Positions 22,596 to 35,952 of a DNA stretch of 64,000 nt are shown here, in pieces. This stretch comes from Trametes villosa (lineage: Eukaryota; Basidiomycota; Agaricomycetes; Polyporales; Polyporaceae). Below the pieces are notes generated by a model, which was not told where the DNA came from, made no database searches, and worked only from the letters and a program-made list of their open reading frames with translations. The stretch spans positions 434,001-498,000 of the forward strand of contig PUDQ02000016.1 in assembly GCA_002964805.2 (NCBI GenBank), in the 5' to 3' direction. The position numbers and the translations under genes were made by a program. Numbering within the stretch: the stretch's first letter is position 1; every line of letters begins with the position of its first letter.

Positions 22596-24849
22596 ATGGG
22601 GCCTTCGTGAGTGCGATACTCATGCACGACGGATGAACTTGAACTCACAAGAATGTCATCTTCGGTGAACAGGTCGAACTTACCATCCAAGCCAAGCTCC
22701 GTTTGCAACAGCTGCTGGGAAGGCCCCTTCGCAGCGCAGCTTGGCCTCTTTGACAAGCCTGTTGATTGGGTGTTACCGGATGACCCCAAGTCCGCCGGGT
22801 ATTCATACCTCACTTCGTGGGCCGACTTGGAGTCCCGTGCAGCCGAGGGTTGCTCGTGGTGCCGACTCATACTCAAGACATGCAGCGACGATCACACCTC
22901 CATTACCTCTGCCTCGCTGACAGTCACCGTTGGCAAATCCGTCATCCTCAATCGGAAGTACACCCCCGCAGGAACCCAAGGACTGAAGATCTACGTCAAT
23001 GGGATGTACCGTTACTCGGGGTACGTGTACGTAGCTCCAGGTGAGTGTCAGGTCTTCCGCACTGCAATTGCGCGTGCCTAGGATGTGAGCTAACATTATC
23101 CGCAGACGACCCGGCGGCAGAGTTCGTTGTTGCACGGACTCGTATCCTCGACGTGGGCTCCCCGCGTTCTCTCGCCCTAGCAAAGGCATGCCTCGACGAG
23201 TGCGTGAACGGGCACGGACACTGCGGTGCGCATTCACTCCCACCCGAGGCCGTACTCCCTACCCGTCTCGTGGACTGCACCGACCCATCCCGGCCGCATC
23301 TAGTGTCCACGGGGGGTACACGCGGTTCATACGTCGCGCTCAGCTACGTATGGGGAGAGGCCCAACCCCATAGTACTACCGTCGCCTATGCAAAAGGGAT
23401 TGATCCCGCTCGCCTCCCGCAGACCATCCGTGACGCGATCCATGTCACGAATGCCCTGGGGTCTCGGTTTCTATGGGCGGACAGCCTGTGCATTGTGCAA
23501 GACTCTGACGAGGACAAGCGGCGGGAGATTGGGTGCATGCGCCACATCTACCGCGACGCGCGCCTTACCATCATCGCCTCTTGCGCCCGGCGTGTGGGCG
23601 AAGGTTTCCTACAGGACCGACCGGCCATACTGGAGACGGGGGATAACGCCTTCCCGCGCGATGTCGCTCTACCTTTCATCTATCCCCAGGGCGTGTCAGC
23701 ATATGCGGAAAGCCGAGGGAGTCAAGTGTCGGAGCCGCGGGTGGGCACAATATACGTCTATGCGACAGCGACGGCGAGCGATCCCTTCGGATACACCCTC
23801 CCACCTTACAATCCCACCCAAGAGCCAATCAGCGCACGAAGATGGTGTATGCAAAAATTCTTCATGTCCCCTCGCGCCCTCATCTTCTCCTCGCACACGC
23901 TTCTCTTCAGATGTCAGACGCACACATGGCTCATGGCCGTGGAGGACTACAGCCGGCGGGAGATCACCGTGCCCTCCGACAAGCTCGTGGCGTGCGCCGG
24001 GGTCGCGGAGGAGTTCCAGCGGGTGCTGCGCTCGGAGTACCTCGCAGGCCTCTGGCGGGAGACGCTCCTCGAGGACCTGCTCTGGCTGAACCACCGCCAA
24101 CGATACAACACAGGCTGGTTGTCCCGCCCAACGGAGTATCGTGCGCCGTCATGGTCGTGGGCCGCGGTGGACGGCGGGGTTTACACGTCAAATTCGGGGT
24201 CCATGAGGCGGGTCGCGGAGGTGCTGGCGTGCGAGACCGTGCTCGAAGACACCGCACTTCGATTTGGGCGGGTGATAGGAGGATCTCTCGTCCTGCGCGC
24301 CCCACTCGTGCCGTGCACGCTCCGCAGAACGGACCAGTCACACCATGTGTCCCTGCAGCTCGGCCGCAAGGAGCAGGGCGGCCACACAAAGGTCGAGTCC
24401 GAAGCTGGCTCCCGCGACGAAGTCGAAGTCCCGGTGACGACGGAGCTGCCCGGCGGAGAGGGCAACGTCGACAGCGAGGAGGATGCGGGGATCCAGCATG
24501 CTGTAAGCTGGCTGAGACACCGGCGCTCGAGCCACTACGCCAAAAGGCAGGATAAATGAGAGATTGTACTCTCACTAACCGCGGTGTATATATGCACTAC
24601 CGGACTGTATGTGCTAAGCCCACGGCCGGGCTTACACATGCATGGGTTGTTCTGATGTTGTCGAGGGCTGATCTTGCGGAAGGGCTCGTCGTGGCGCTGG
24701 TCGACCGAGGGAGGACAACGTTTGCGAAAGGCAGCTGCAGGAGGGTGTATCGCAGACTTGGGTTCTACAGCATCCACATCCCTCCGCAGTCCGAATCGGC
24801 CCCAGCCTGGATCCCGAAGCAGCCGCAAGTGGAAATTGACCTTGTATGA
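22596..24849 (+). CDS. HET-domain protein, tandem copy 1
   Basis: HET proteins act in fungal non-self recognition and can trigger programmed death of fused cells; partner unknown. Exons 22596-22606, 22673-23040, 23106-24502 and 24619-24849 give 669 codons (668 aa). The first coding exon is only 11 nt (ATG GGG CCT TC) and is conserved in copy 2 with its donor site. An N-terminal Cys-containing segment (CNSCWEGPF; GCSWCRLIL) precedes the HET domain: YVALSYVWGEAQ, LPQTIRDAI, FLWADSLCIVQDSDEDK, MRHIYRDARLTIIAS. Downstream conserved blocks are GARRWCMQ-like, DKLVACAG and YRAPSWSWA. Compared with copy 2 it lacks about 41 residues after FRCQT (near 23912) and has an extra intron at 24503-24618 that lies within a small inserted element. 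If that intron is not spliced, the protein ends early at 24559 and lacks the conserved C-terminus. Confidence 0.88.
24502..24636 (+). mobile_element. MITE-like insertion acting as an intron
   Basis: 135 bp element starting TGTAAGC and ending GCTTACA, a perfect 7-bp terminal inverted repeat. It is flanked by CATGC on both sides (24497-24501 and 24637-24641), a 5-bp target-site duplication. The tandem sister gene reads continuously through the same point (GTC CAG AAC GCA TGG). The element supplies a donor (GTAAGC at 24503) and an acceptor (GCTAAG ending 24618). Splicing removes 116 of the 140 inserted bases, leaving 24 (eight codons) in frame. The right end holds a hairpin (TAAGCCC/GGGCTTA). 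No second copy was noticed in the window. Confidence 0.7.
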
Positions 24850-25158
24850 GTACCTCATGTTTGTAGAAGAGGGCTTCTCCTTACGTTGCCGTGCAAGTTC
24901 AATGTTTAGATGCCACGCTTGATCCAGCAATGTAGCATGCAAGCTGCCAGGCGCTCGCCTCTGCACCTGCGCCCGCGCCTGCCACCAATGATGACATCGC
25001 CAGCCCACGTACGGCGCTGCCATCGCGGCTTTTGTTGCAAATGGTAAGCACCCCGTTCCCTGCCAGGGGACATTTGAAATTAGTTCTTTGCAGGTGGACG
25101 TCACGACCGAAAGCACACAGAGGCCCAAGTCGCACCCAAGTGTAAACATCTACCGATT
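24850..25158. other. Spacer between tandem HET genes
   Basis: About 310 bp holding the 3' UTR of copy 1 and the promoter of copy 2. Apart from the first-exon sequence shared with copy 1, no motif was recognised. Confidence 0.4.
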
Positions 25159-27410
25159 ATGGGGCCTTCGTGAGTGTGACATGTACGGCGGACGACCGTA
25201 TACATACAACTCACTAGGTTTCCACTTTTGGTGCGCAGATCCGAGACCTTACCATCTGGGCCCAGCTCGTTTTGCAAAAGCTGCTGGGAGGGTCCCTTCG
25301 CAGCTCAGCTCGGGCTCTTCGGCGAACCTACCGATTGGAGGACACCAAAGGAACCGTCTGCCGCAGGATATTCATACCTCGTTTCGTGGACGGACTTGGA
25401 GTCGCGCGCTGCTGCGGGTTGCTCGTGGTGTACACTCGTACTCGGGACGTGCAGCGGTATCAAGGTCTCGACCGCGGGAACCCCACTGACGATTACCGTG
25501 GGCAAGTCGACGTTGCTAAATCGGAAGTTCACTCCGCCAAGCACCCAAGGGCTCAGCATAATTGTGAACGGGATGTACCACTATTCGGCGTATGTCTACA
25601 CGGCCGCAGGTGAGCAGCAGGGCTACGGCAGTCGAGTTGCATCCTTTTGTGCTAACAGCTTACACCCTCAGACGACCCGGCGGCGGACTGCATCGTTGCA
25701 CGGAAACGCATCCTCGACGTAGGCTCCCCAGGCTCTCTTGCCCTAGCGAAGGCGTGTGTCGATGGCTGCGTTAACGGACACACCCTCTGCGACGCGCATC
25801 CGCTCGCGCCCGAAACCGCCCTCCCCACCCGTCTCATCGACTGCAGCGACCCTGACCGCCCACGGCTCGTGTCGACGCACGGCACACACGGCACCTACGT
25901 CGCGCTCAGCTATGTATGGGCCGAAGCGCAGCCCCATAGCACTACCGTCGCCAACATATTCGCCCACACCTGCGGAATCGACATAGCACGGCTCCCCCGG
26001 ACGATTCGAGACGCAATCCACGTCACGCGTGCTCTTGGGTACCGCTTCCTGTGGGTGGATAGCTTGTGCATCATGCAAGACTCCGACGAGGACAAGCAGC
26101 GCGAGATTGGGCGGATGCGCCACATCTACCGCGATGCGCGTCTCACCGTCATCGCCTCATGCGCTCGGCGGGTGGGCGAAGGTTTCTTACACGAGCGGTC
26201 GGCTATCCCGGAGACTGGGAGCGACGTGTTTTCGCGCGACATTGCTCTACCGCTCATCTGTCCCCAGGACACATCGACAGCGTCCGAGAACGCAGAGAGC
26301 CAAGCTGCCAAGCGGGCGGTGGGCACGGTGTACCTCTCTCCGATTTCGACGGCGAGCGACCCGTTTGGATATGCGCTCCTGCCTTACAACCCGGCCCAGG
26401 AGCCCACCGGTGCTCGGGGATGGTGCATGCAAGAATATTTCATGTCACCGCGCGCGCTCATCTTCGCATCGCACACGGTTCTGTTCAGATGCCAGACCGA
26501 GACGGTTTGCGTCGGCGGGGCCGTGCACGACTCGTACTTCGACCGACGGCTCCCCCCAGCACTGTTCAGGACCGACACGCCGCCCGTAGCGCACGGTTCA
26601 GAAGAGTGGAGGCACATCCACGAAACCTGGCTCGTGATCGTGAAGGACTACACGCGACGGGCGACCACCGACCCCTCCGACAAGCTCGTCGCGTGCGCTG
26701 GGATCGCGGAGGAGTTCCAGCGCGTGCTACGCTCCGAGTACCTTGCAGGCCTGTGGCGCAAGACGCTTCTGGAGGACCTACTCTGGATGAACCATGACCG
26801 TACGCGCTGGCTTAGCCGCCCAGCGGCATATCGCGCACCGTCGTGGTCGTGGGCTGCGGTCGACGGGGAGGTCTTCGCGACAAGCCACTCGTTGATGACA
26901 CCGGTCGCGGAGGTGACAGAGTGCAAAATCACACTTGAGGACGACGCAAGTCCGTTCGGGCGCGTCGCGGGAGGACGTCTTGCACTCCGCACAGTTCTAC
27001 TAGCCTGTGTGCTCAGCAGAAAAGGCACGTCTCACCACCATGTGTCGCTGCAGTTTCAGATCGCCCGTGGGGCGCGGCGTAGCCGGGGCGAGGGCGGAGG
27101 CGAAGACGGGGGCGGAGCTGAGGCTGATTCCGCAGGTAACGCAGGAGTGGCGACGCTGTCCGGGGTTGGCAATGTCGATACGGAGGAGGACGCAGACGTC
27201 CAGAACGCATGGGTCGTGCTGATTTCGGCCAGAGCTGGTTTGGCACAGGGGCTCATGGTCGTACCAGCCGACTCAGACAGCTTGACACCGACGAGGGGCA
27301 GGGGGGTGTATCGCAGGATTGGGTGTTGGAAGTTGAGCAGTCCGATGGAGTTCGAGTTGGTTCTGGGCTGGATATCAGAGCAGCCCTTCGTAGAGATCGA
27401 CTTTGTATGA
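25159..27410 (+). CDS. HET-domain protein, tandem copy 2
   Basis: Closest relative of the preceding gene in the same orientation, and the more complete copy. Exons 25159-25169, 25239-25609 and 25672-27410 give 707 codons (706 aa). The 11-nt first exon (ATG GGG CCT TC) and both intron positions match copy 1. N-terminal blocks: CKSCWEGPF and GCSWCTLVL. HET domain at about residues 190-340: YVALSYVWAEAQ, LPRTIRDAI, FLWVDSLCIMQDSDEDK, MRHIYRDARLTVIAS. It keeps the segment missing in copy 1 (from TVCVGG to WRHIHE, about 26492-26625). It also keeps an uninterrupted end DVQNAWVVLISARAGL to VEIDFV. Likely role: incompatibility or other non-self recognition. Expression and allelic diversity are not visible from sequence. 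Confidence 0.92.
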
Positions 27411-27486
27411 ATGCTTCATGTCTACAGATGAGGGTATCCCGTTGAGTCACACTAGATAATACAGTGTTCACATATCACACTAGCGA

Positions 27487-28736
27487 TCATGCGCCGGCCC
27501 TTGCCCTCGCCAGAATTGCAACGATGAGTCCAGGCACGTCATTCGCTTGAACATGGGCACCAACGACGTCGCCGGCGTCTTCCGCTAGCCCCTCGACCTG
27601 GGCATCCGCGAGCTGCCTAGAGTTGGGCACGAAAAGGAGCTTTATGAAGATGGTCTTGCGTTCGTTGGTTCCCTGTGGTGTAATCGCGTATGCCAAATGG
27701 AGCTCGTTCTCGGATTCCGAGTGCCACGTTTCGAGAGAGACGAGAGCACGGTATAGCGCGAGCGACACCGTGTACCTGACGCTTCGGTAAGCCTCACTTG
27801 TCGCGGAGCGAAGACGGGGTCACATACCAGTCATACAGCCCCACCACTCTGCCGTCCTGCACCTCGTCCTGTCCCGCCTTGACGGTCTTCTCAAGGTCTG
27901 CTCGCTCCACGCGCAGCCGTTCGACTTCTCTTGCGCCCGCCTTGACACGCTCTTTGACGTCGTCAACCTGCTCGTTCACCTGCTGGAGCTCGTCGTCCAG
28001 CTCCTGCATCTCCGCAACCTGGGCGTCGAGCTGAGCGTTCGCGGCGGGGATCGTCAGGCGCGGGTGGGGATGCGCCTGACGGAGACGCGTAAGAGTGAGT
28101 CGAGCATCGAGGATCTTGCTCGCCAGAGCAGCAGCTTCTTGCGTGAGCATACGGGCCTTGTTGTAGTCTGAGAAGGGGGATGAGACGGGCTGCGAGAGAC
28201 GGGTGTACTTGAACGTACCTTGTTCGACTAGGGGCGCGAGCGTGCGCACATCACTGTACTTTTCCGCTAGCCGTGCCTTAGCCGCCGAGAGGATCTCCTT
28301 CTTCCGCTCGTTCTCGATGCGTAGAAGCTCGTTTTCCTCCGCATTGATGTTCGGCGCCTCGTCGCTCACGATGGTCTTGACGTATTGGTCCTTCGCCTTC
28401 TGCTCCAGGTATTGGAACTTCAGGTTACGCAAAAAGGACTGTCGGAGCAAGTAGGTGATGCAGTTACGCGCGCAGTTAGCGCGGTTTTGTACAGAGCCTA
28501 AGGGCAAAAACGCGTACGATTTGCGAGGCGACCTCTGCAGCGACAATGGCTGGATCTGTGGTACCCGCCACGCCCTCCGAAACAAGCCCGGGATCCTTCG
28601 CAAGCGCACTTTGAAGCGTGTCAAACCGGGTCTGGTCGTCGGCGATGTGCAGCTTGGCGTCTTCGAGCTTGGCTTGGAGCGCGCGAGCTACTTCGAGTTT
28701 GTCTGAGTTCTCCATGATCATCGACGTCGGAGACAT
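27487..28736 (-). CDS. sos7: Sos7-like kinetochore coiled-coil protein
   Basis: Sos7 (relative of budding-yeast Kre28) is a fungal outer-kinetochore component that works with Spc7/KNL1 in chromosome segregation. Exon 1 is 28736-28518 (MSPTSMIMENSDKLEV, then ALQAKLEDAK), exon 2 starts at 28438. The signature segment is SFLRNLKFQYLEQKAKDQYV with a following acidic IVSDEAPNINAEENELLRIEN, which I recognise from the Sos7 N-terminal coiled-coil domain. A long heptad-rich coiled coil follows (LDAQVAEMQELDDELQQVNE), then a C-terminal globular segment with LETWHSESENELHLAYAI. The stop is TGA at 27487-27489. ATGs at 28736, 28721 and 28715 are all possible starts. The family call rests on remembered motif similarity, so confidence is moderate. 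Confidence 0.72.
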
Positions 28737-29197
28737 GAATATGCAGAGTAGAATGCGTGAGGATTATGAGTATATGGCGAGTATGTGTGACGCAGGGATG
28801 GTTTACGCGCGAGACAGCGGGGGCGGAGACGTGGTGGAGGTCGACGTCCAAGCTCGTTCAAGTCGCGCGCGAAAGAAGCAAACGCGCGACGCGTTCTCAA
28901 CACGTGATCGCGCACTCCAGGCGCCCACGGCCGGCTCTCTGCCAGATCTAGAAAGGTTCACTCTTTCCACTCATCGTGGCCGAGATGTGTTGAGACAGCA
29001 TTATTAAGCGTAAACTACTGGTACATGAGGGAGTCGGGTAGATAGAATTCCAGTCATGGCTCGTTTGGAAGAAAGCTTGGAAGGAACACAGTTGAGAAGC
29101 GCGAGTTCTGTAGTGAGTCTCGTAGCGTCCGGCTCGGGATTCAAGCTAGCCTATTAGACCTGACACGTAGCTACTAGGTTCTTTACGAGACAGCAGT
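28737..29197. other. Intergenic region
   Basis: Upstream of the Sos7-like gene and downstream of the F-box gene. No TATA box, coding exon or repeat was recognised. Confidence 0.35.
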
Positions 29198-31965
29198 TCA
29201 ATCCACGGATTTCGGCAGCTTGATGGGCTCTCGAAGGCGAATGTAGGTCGAACGCACGCCGGAGAAATCTTCGGAGGGATGCAGATAGATCGTCCCATCC
29301 CGCAATGCAACATCGACATCTGTAACGCCATGCCTGCCAAATTGACCCAGTGATTAGCATGGGTATAGAACGTCAATTCTACCCAAAAAGCACGCACGTT
29401 TCTTTCAGATGGAGCTTTATCTGAGGCGTATAGTCGTTGAAAGCGGGGCAGAGCGCACAACTCCACAGGGTGTATGTCCTCCATGCTGGCATTGTCTCAG
29501 ACGCTTGCATCTTTCGCACACGGACCATATCTTCCTCGTCCGCAACACGCCAGTCTGATACCGCCCTCTTGATGCTTCGCCAGTCCCAGGACATCGAATG
29601 GTGCTGCTCGTGGCTGTACTGGAATCAGAGAGCTTCATAGTCAGCGGCGATGTTCTGTCGGCGAAAGAGGAGACAACCTACAGCTCCCCTCCATGAATAC
29701 GCACAGATCTCGCCTGCGGGGTCCCTGGCCTCACACGCGACGCAGCGCAGCCAAACATCGCGCTGTACCATGTCCGCGAACGTCGCCCGCCGCGGGTCCA
29801 ACCCCATCGCAGAGACGATCCGACGCATAGTATTCACTACTCCCGCCGAATAACTTGGGCCGTCGTGCTCCGACGGGAATGCCATGTAAAACGGGGCGAA
29901 CGCGCGGAGGTCTCGATCGCGGTGCTTGTAGCCGTTGAATGAATACTCTGACCACTTCAGCGACTTCACCGCACGGGTGTACGCGTCACCAGTGTCGAAT
30001 TCGTCGCTCGTGCATCTCACCGAGCGGAAGCCGGTCGAGCTGCAGCTGCACTCGTGTGTGAGAATCGCGGGGTAGCGCAAGACACTGATGTCATCGCGGC
30101 AGCGGCCCGCGCAGGAGAAGAACGCGATTGCGAGCTCAAGCACGTCAACGCCCGGAGCAACATCCCCGAGGAGCGGGCGGATGTATTCGGCGAGCTGCTT
30201 CTTCACGTCGGCTTCCCAGCGCGCTGTGAGCTTGGGAATAATGGCAGAGAACTGGTCGGCGGTAACTGTTTCGGCCGTGGGGACGTCCAGGATCGCACGG
30301 CACTCGGGCTCGAATGCGAAGTCGATGGGCTGTGGTCGACAGTCCATGTATGGCTTCCGCGGCAGCGTGACATAGTGCGCCACCAGTGCATCTTCAAGCG
30401 CGGCAAAACGCGCGATAACGGCGTCCCGGAGCTCGGTTTCGAGCCGCGTTGCTCGCGTGTCGTTCAAGAACTTGTCGAGTGCGGCGAGCACCTTTTGCCA
30501 CGCTGGTACCCGCACCATTCATCAGTTCACGTGCGCATACTAGTGTAAGAGCGTTGCTTGCCTCCTTCCGTTAGCTTAGATGACTGCCGGACGACGGGCA
30601 TGTTTGACATCGCCTGAATGCCCTTTTCGCCCATAAAGTCGAGGTCCTTCTCCCAGCCGGAGGCCCGTAGTCTCTCAAGTATGCTTCAACACAGTGATAT
30701 GTCAGCGCTGGAATCCACTGCGGTGCGTTGATTGACCTACGCATCGAAACGCTGTGTTTTAGCATCTCCAAGGCTCGCCTGCCTTGCCTGCTCCTGTGCT
30801 GTCACCCATTCATGCACAGCGCGCGCGTGCTGGGACAGGTACGGCTCAGTCTCAACGCTTGAGCGAATGTCTTTGTCAACAGACATACCGGCAAACGGGC
30901 TTGAAACTCCCCCCTGAGCGTCGCCACAAAGCCGAGGAACGCTTCCCTGGTGACAGGAGTTGGGAGAGCCTTGTATCTCGCGAAGACGTCTTCGACATGC
31001 TCCTTGAGGATTCGGTTGTACTTCTCGTCATAATGACGCCTGAAAGCAATCCCGTGGAGTAAGCACGGGGAGACCTTTACATTCCATACAGTCGCGTACG
31101 TGGAAGGGGCATGCACAATGAAGTTGTTCGCTACTGAGTCTCCGTGGAATAGGGAGGGCAGGTGCCAGGTCCTATGCGTGTCCATTCCGCGCGCCGTGGA
31201 TTGGGCATCGTTCAGCCAAATCGTCCTGCAGTCACAGTTCAGGTGCACCGTCATACACATCTCTCGTTCGCTTACCTCTTCTGAAGACAGGACGCGCAGA
31301 GGCGCATGAAGCAGCCAAATAACACCTTGCGGATATTGTTAGCTCCACAGCCCTAGAGTCCGGGATACGTATCTCAGTCGATCATTCAACCGTGAGCGAT
31401 TTGCGGACGTACATGGCAATGGGGCGAGTAAAGCAGGTGCACGAATGCAGGCTCGCTCATGAATGGCGGCCGAGCGGGGAGTCCAGTGGTATTCGCGCGC
31501 GCGGGTTTCCACAGGCTCTTCTCGTTCTTCTTGGTCAGAATGTACGCGCGGAACTCTTTGGAAACCCGCGCCATGCCGAGCAGGTCTGCTACCGTCAGGT
31601 AGCTGAAAACCTCTCATATGCAGGTATATATCAGCGTGCTTGCCGTTTCCAGAGAGGAGCGTGGGGAGTGCTTACCTCGCGCTGCAACTCATCGGGGATT
31701 TCGAGCAGCGTCTTGAGACGGCCTTTCAGAGCCGGGCGTTTGGCAAGGTTCTGAGAGGCCTCCGTGGATCGTTGCCTCTGCGAGGGCTGAACAAGCTTGG
31801 TCGTGCTAGAGACTGTCTTCCCTTCTCGAGCAGCTTTGGCTGCCGCCCTCGTCGTTCGGCGCGCCGGCGCTGCGGCCTGTCCGACCGTTGGAACTGGCAC
31901 AGCAGCCTCGGAGGCTGCTTGGTTGAGACCGTGGTCGATCCGCTGTTTCTTGCGTGGAGCCATGA
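29198..31965 (-). CDS. F-box protein
   Basis: Probable SCF ubiquitin-ligase adaptor; target unknown. The N-terminus is basic (MAPRKKQRIDHG, then APARRTTRAAAKAAREGK), suggesting nuclear entry. The F-box spans an intron: LKTLLEIPDELQRE joins to a segment ending DLLGMARVSKEFRAYILTKK, followed by LWKPARANTTGLP. A Cys-rich patch (CFMRLCASCLQK) follows, as in many polypore F-box proteins, then a long helical region (WQKVLAALDKFLNDTRA; ITPRKPYMDCRPQ-like). The final exon has a repeated-strand character and ends IRLREPIKLPKSVD with TGA at 29198-29200. About ten introns interrupt it, and internal borders are only partly resolved. ATG 31965 starts the basic N-terminus; in-frame codons upstream look like leader sequence. 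Confidence 0.85.
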
Positions 31966-32568
31966 GCGTATCTAGGTCAGGGAGAGACGGGATGGTGATG
32001 GTCTCGTTGAAAGATGAACTCGGGGGATAGGACCAAGATATAGCCAGGGCAGGCGTCAAAAGTGGTGGCTAAGTGATCGAGGCTCGGCCGCAAATGGCGC
32101 ACAATAGTCCGCGCGTCCGCACGTCGCGATCCCGTGAATAGCACATGATTGCAAAAGGCATGCGCGCCCGGCGGCGTACCGCGAGCGGCCGCAGTGCGGC
32201 AAGTTGCTGCCCGCGGCCGACTGAGTCCTCGGTCCACAGGACACCGTAAAGGACGGCGTGAGTTCATTCGGAAGCGGCTCACAACACTGGTTCAACAGAC
32301 CCGATCAGTCGACAGCCTTCAGAGAATCACGAAGAGGCTCAAAGTTCCTCCGAACGTATTCATTCACCGACAGCATAATTGTCCATGATGTACCAAGAAA
32401 TCTCTACTCATTAACCCGACGTATAGCCCATGACTTAGTGATATTCCGACAGAGTCCGCACAATTCCAAGGGATGTTTGGTACGATGCAAGCTTGTCCAA
32501 CTTAAGAGTTGAAGGGGCTATCAAAGAAGCAGTTAGTATTGCTATGATATGTCAAGCGTAAGTGAAAC
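31966..32568. other. Intergenic region
   Basis: Promoter side of the F-box gene and 3' flank of the peroxidase. No additional gene, repeat or RNA was identified. Confidence 0.35.
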
Positions 32569-34204
<1,636 letters not shown>

Positions 34205-35952
34205 GGCTAAACTCGACGGTGGAGAACGAGGGGTCTGCGGCGTGCTCTTGGCTAGCTCGAGTGTCGTTGACTCGAGTCGAGTTTGGTACAGTCCCTCGCC
34301 GCACCCTGCGGGCACTTATACCCCGCGCAAGGGCGTTATGCTGCCCCAACGCGCCGATGCGCGCAAGGCGGCCCATCCGTGTACTTGGATCCGAGGCGCA
34401 GGGCGTGAGTGCCATACCGCACGCTCGGCCTCGCAGAAGGGCAATGTGGCGGTCGCGCCGGGGGCTAGAGCAACAGATGGTGAGCGGCGGCGGCGGCGAC
34501 AGTGAGCTGCTACAGCCGATGCTGGCAGGGGTGCTACGCCGCCTACCTGCACTCCGTAGCTGGCCGAGCCAATGGCGGCACGCTGATTGATGCATCTGTT
34601 GTCGCGTCTTTGCCGCTTGTGTACCGCTCTGTCGGCGAGCTGTGCATTGCGGTACCGGGCGTGGACAGTCGTGGTAGAGCGCGCCGGGAGAGCGCGCAGG
34701 AATGACGAAAATATGCGGGTTTGACAGATATCTTCTCGCCGGGGTGTTGTTGCCCGCCATGGTCGTGTCTATTAAAGTTAGGCATTAGCACGATATGACT
34801 CTCATCAGGAACGCGCTGATGCAAACGCGCGCGAGACCTTCCTGTGAACGGATGGCAGATGCACTGTTGCGGACCTAAGGCTCGACCTGCCATGTGCAGA
34901 TATCACGCGCCAGTCTCCCCAGTAACCTGGCATGCTGCGAACGACACCCGAAAACATGTTTCAAGCAAGTCCGGATGGGTATGTGGACCGACCCGCCAGT
35001 CATTACGATGCCAACCGAACAGTACCACGAGGACTCACCAATTTGACTGCGCATGCATGTACGGAATGCATCAGCCCGCAAGTAGGAAGCCTTCCGCCGA
35101 AGGTAGCTCTGAAGCCGTACGGTCCGGTAGAAAGTGACTGCGCAGACCATCAAGAGTCTCTGCCCTGCAGCGCCGGCTATGTAAATATAGCATCGTTCTC
35201 AGGCGGTAGAGCGGACGTACCGTTGTGGTGGTCTGGAGACGCGCAACCCGCAGTCTTCCTGGTACGTCTCGCGGGTACATCACACCGCTAGAATGCACCC
35301 AAGGAACTTCGTGAGAGTCGCAGGAGACGCCGCCGACCGTCGCAATGGATTTCTACGAATTGCGCCGTTATGGCTCTCACGAACCACCGCCGTGCCAGGG
35401 CAGCCCTGTCCGAAGGAGCGCGGAGAAGATGCAGCCAGTCTCCGTGTGGTTCTTGGAAGGATGTCACCGAGCGATGCTGCCACGGTCGTCCTGCCGCGCC
35501 GACGGCAAGGCCGGAGCTTGCGTCAGTGGGCTCTGTCACGGACTCGGAATACAAGCCGAGACGCTACGCTATCCTGCCAGAAGGCCGAGGGTTTGGTATT
35601 AGCATACGAGACAACGACAGAGACGTACAGTAGCTCACCCACCTGGTTTCAGATGGCCAGAATGAGAGCAACAAATCGTATCCTGATACACATCCTCGTG
35701 GTGTTCAAGCTGCAAACGCCACATGGGGTCGTTGACGCTTGTTGACGCTAGTAGACGCCAATGTAACGCTTAGTAGTCGGCACCGAACGCCACTGGTGCC
35801 TGTCAATACATGAGGCACTGCGACCTCATCGAAACAGCTCATGGGAACGCGGGCGCATACACAGACAATGGGGGAAATGTGATTGGATGGACGCTGCGGA
35901 CGTATAGCTCTGCGGCAAGTCCCACCCGCTGTACAGGCCCGAAAGATTGCCC
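34205..35952. other. Gene-poor interval upstream of the peroxidase
   Basis: About 1.7 kb. The right-hand part of the peroxidase promoter lies at 34205-34700. Short open frames occur at 34.8-35.7 kb but none has a recognisable domain or coherent splicing. A cluster of short GACGC repeats lies at 35729-35755. Confidence 0.35.
34315..34320 (-). promoter_or_regulatory. TATA box of the peroxidase gene
   Basis: TATAAG on the minus strand within a GC-rich context (GGGGTATAAGTGCCCG), about 110 nt upstream of the peroxidase ATG at 34204. Confidence 0.55.

Noticed and set aside
24460..24559. Early stop as the true end of HET copy 1
   Set aside because: Splicing 24503-24618 restores the conserved C-terminus in frame, and the comparison with copy 2 explains the insert.
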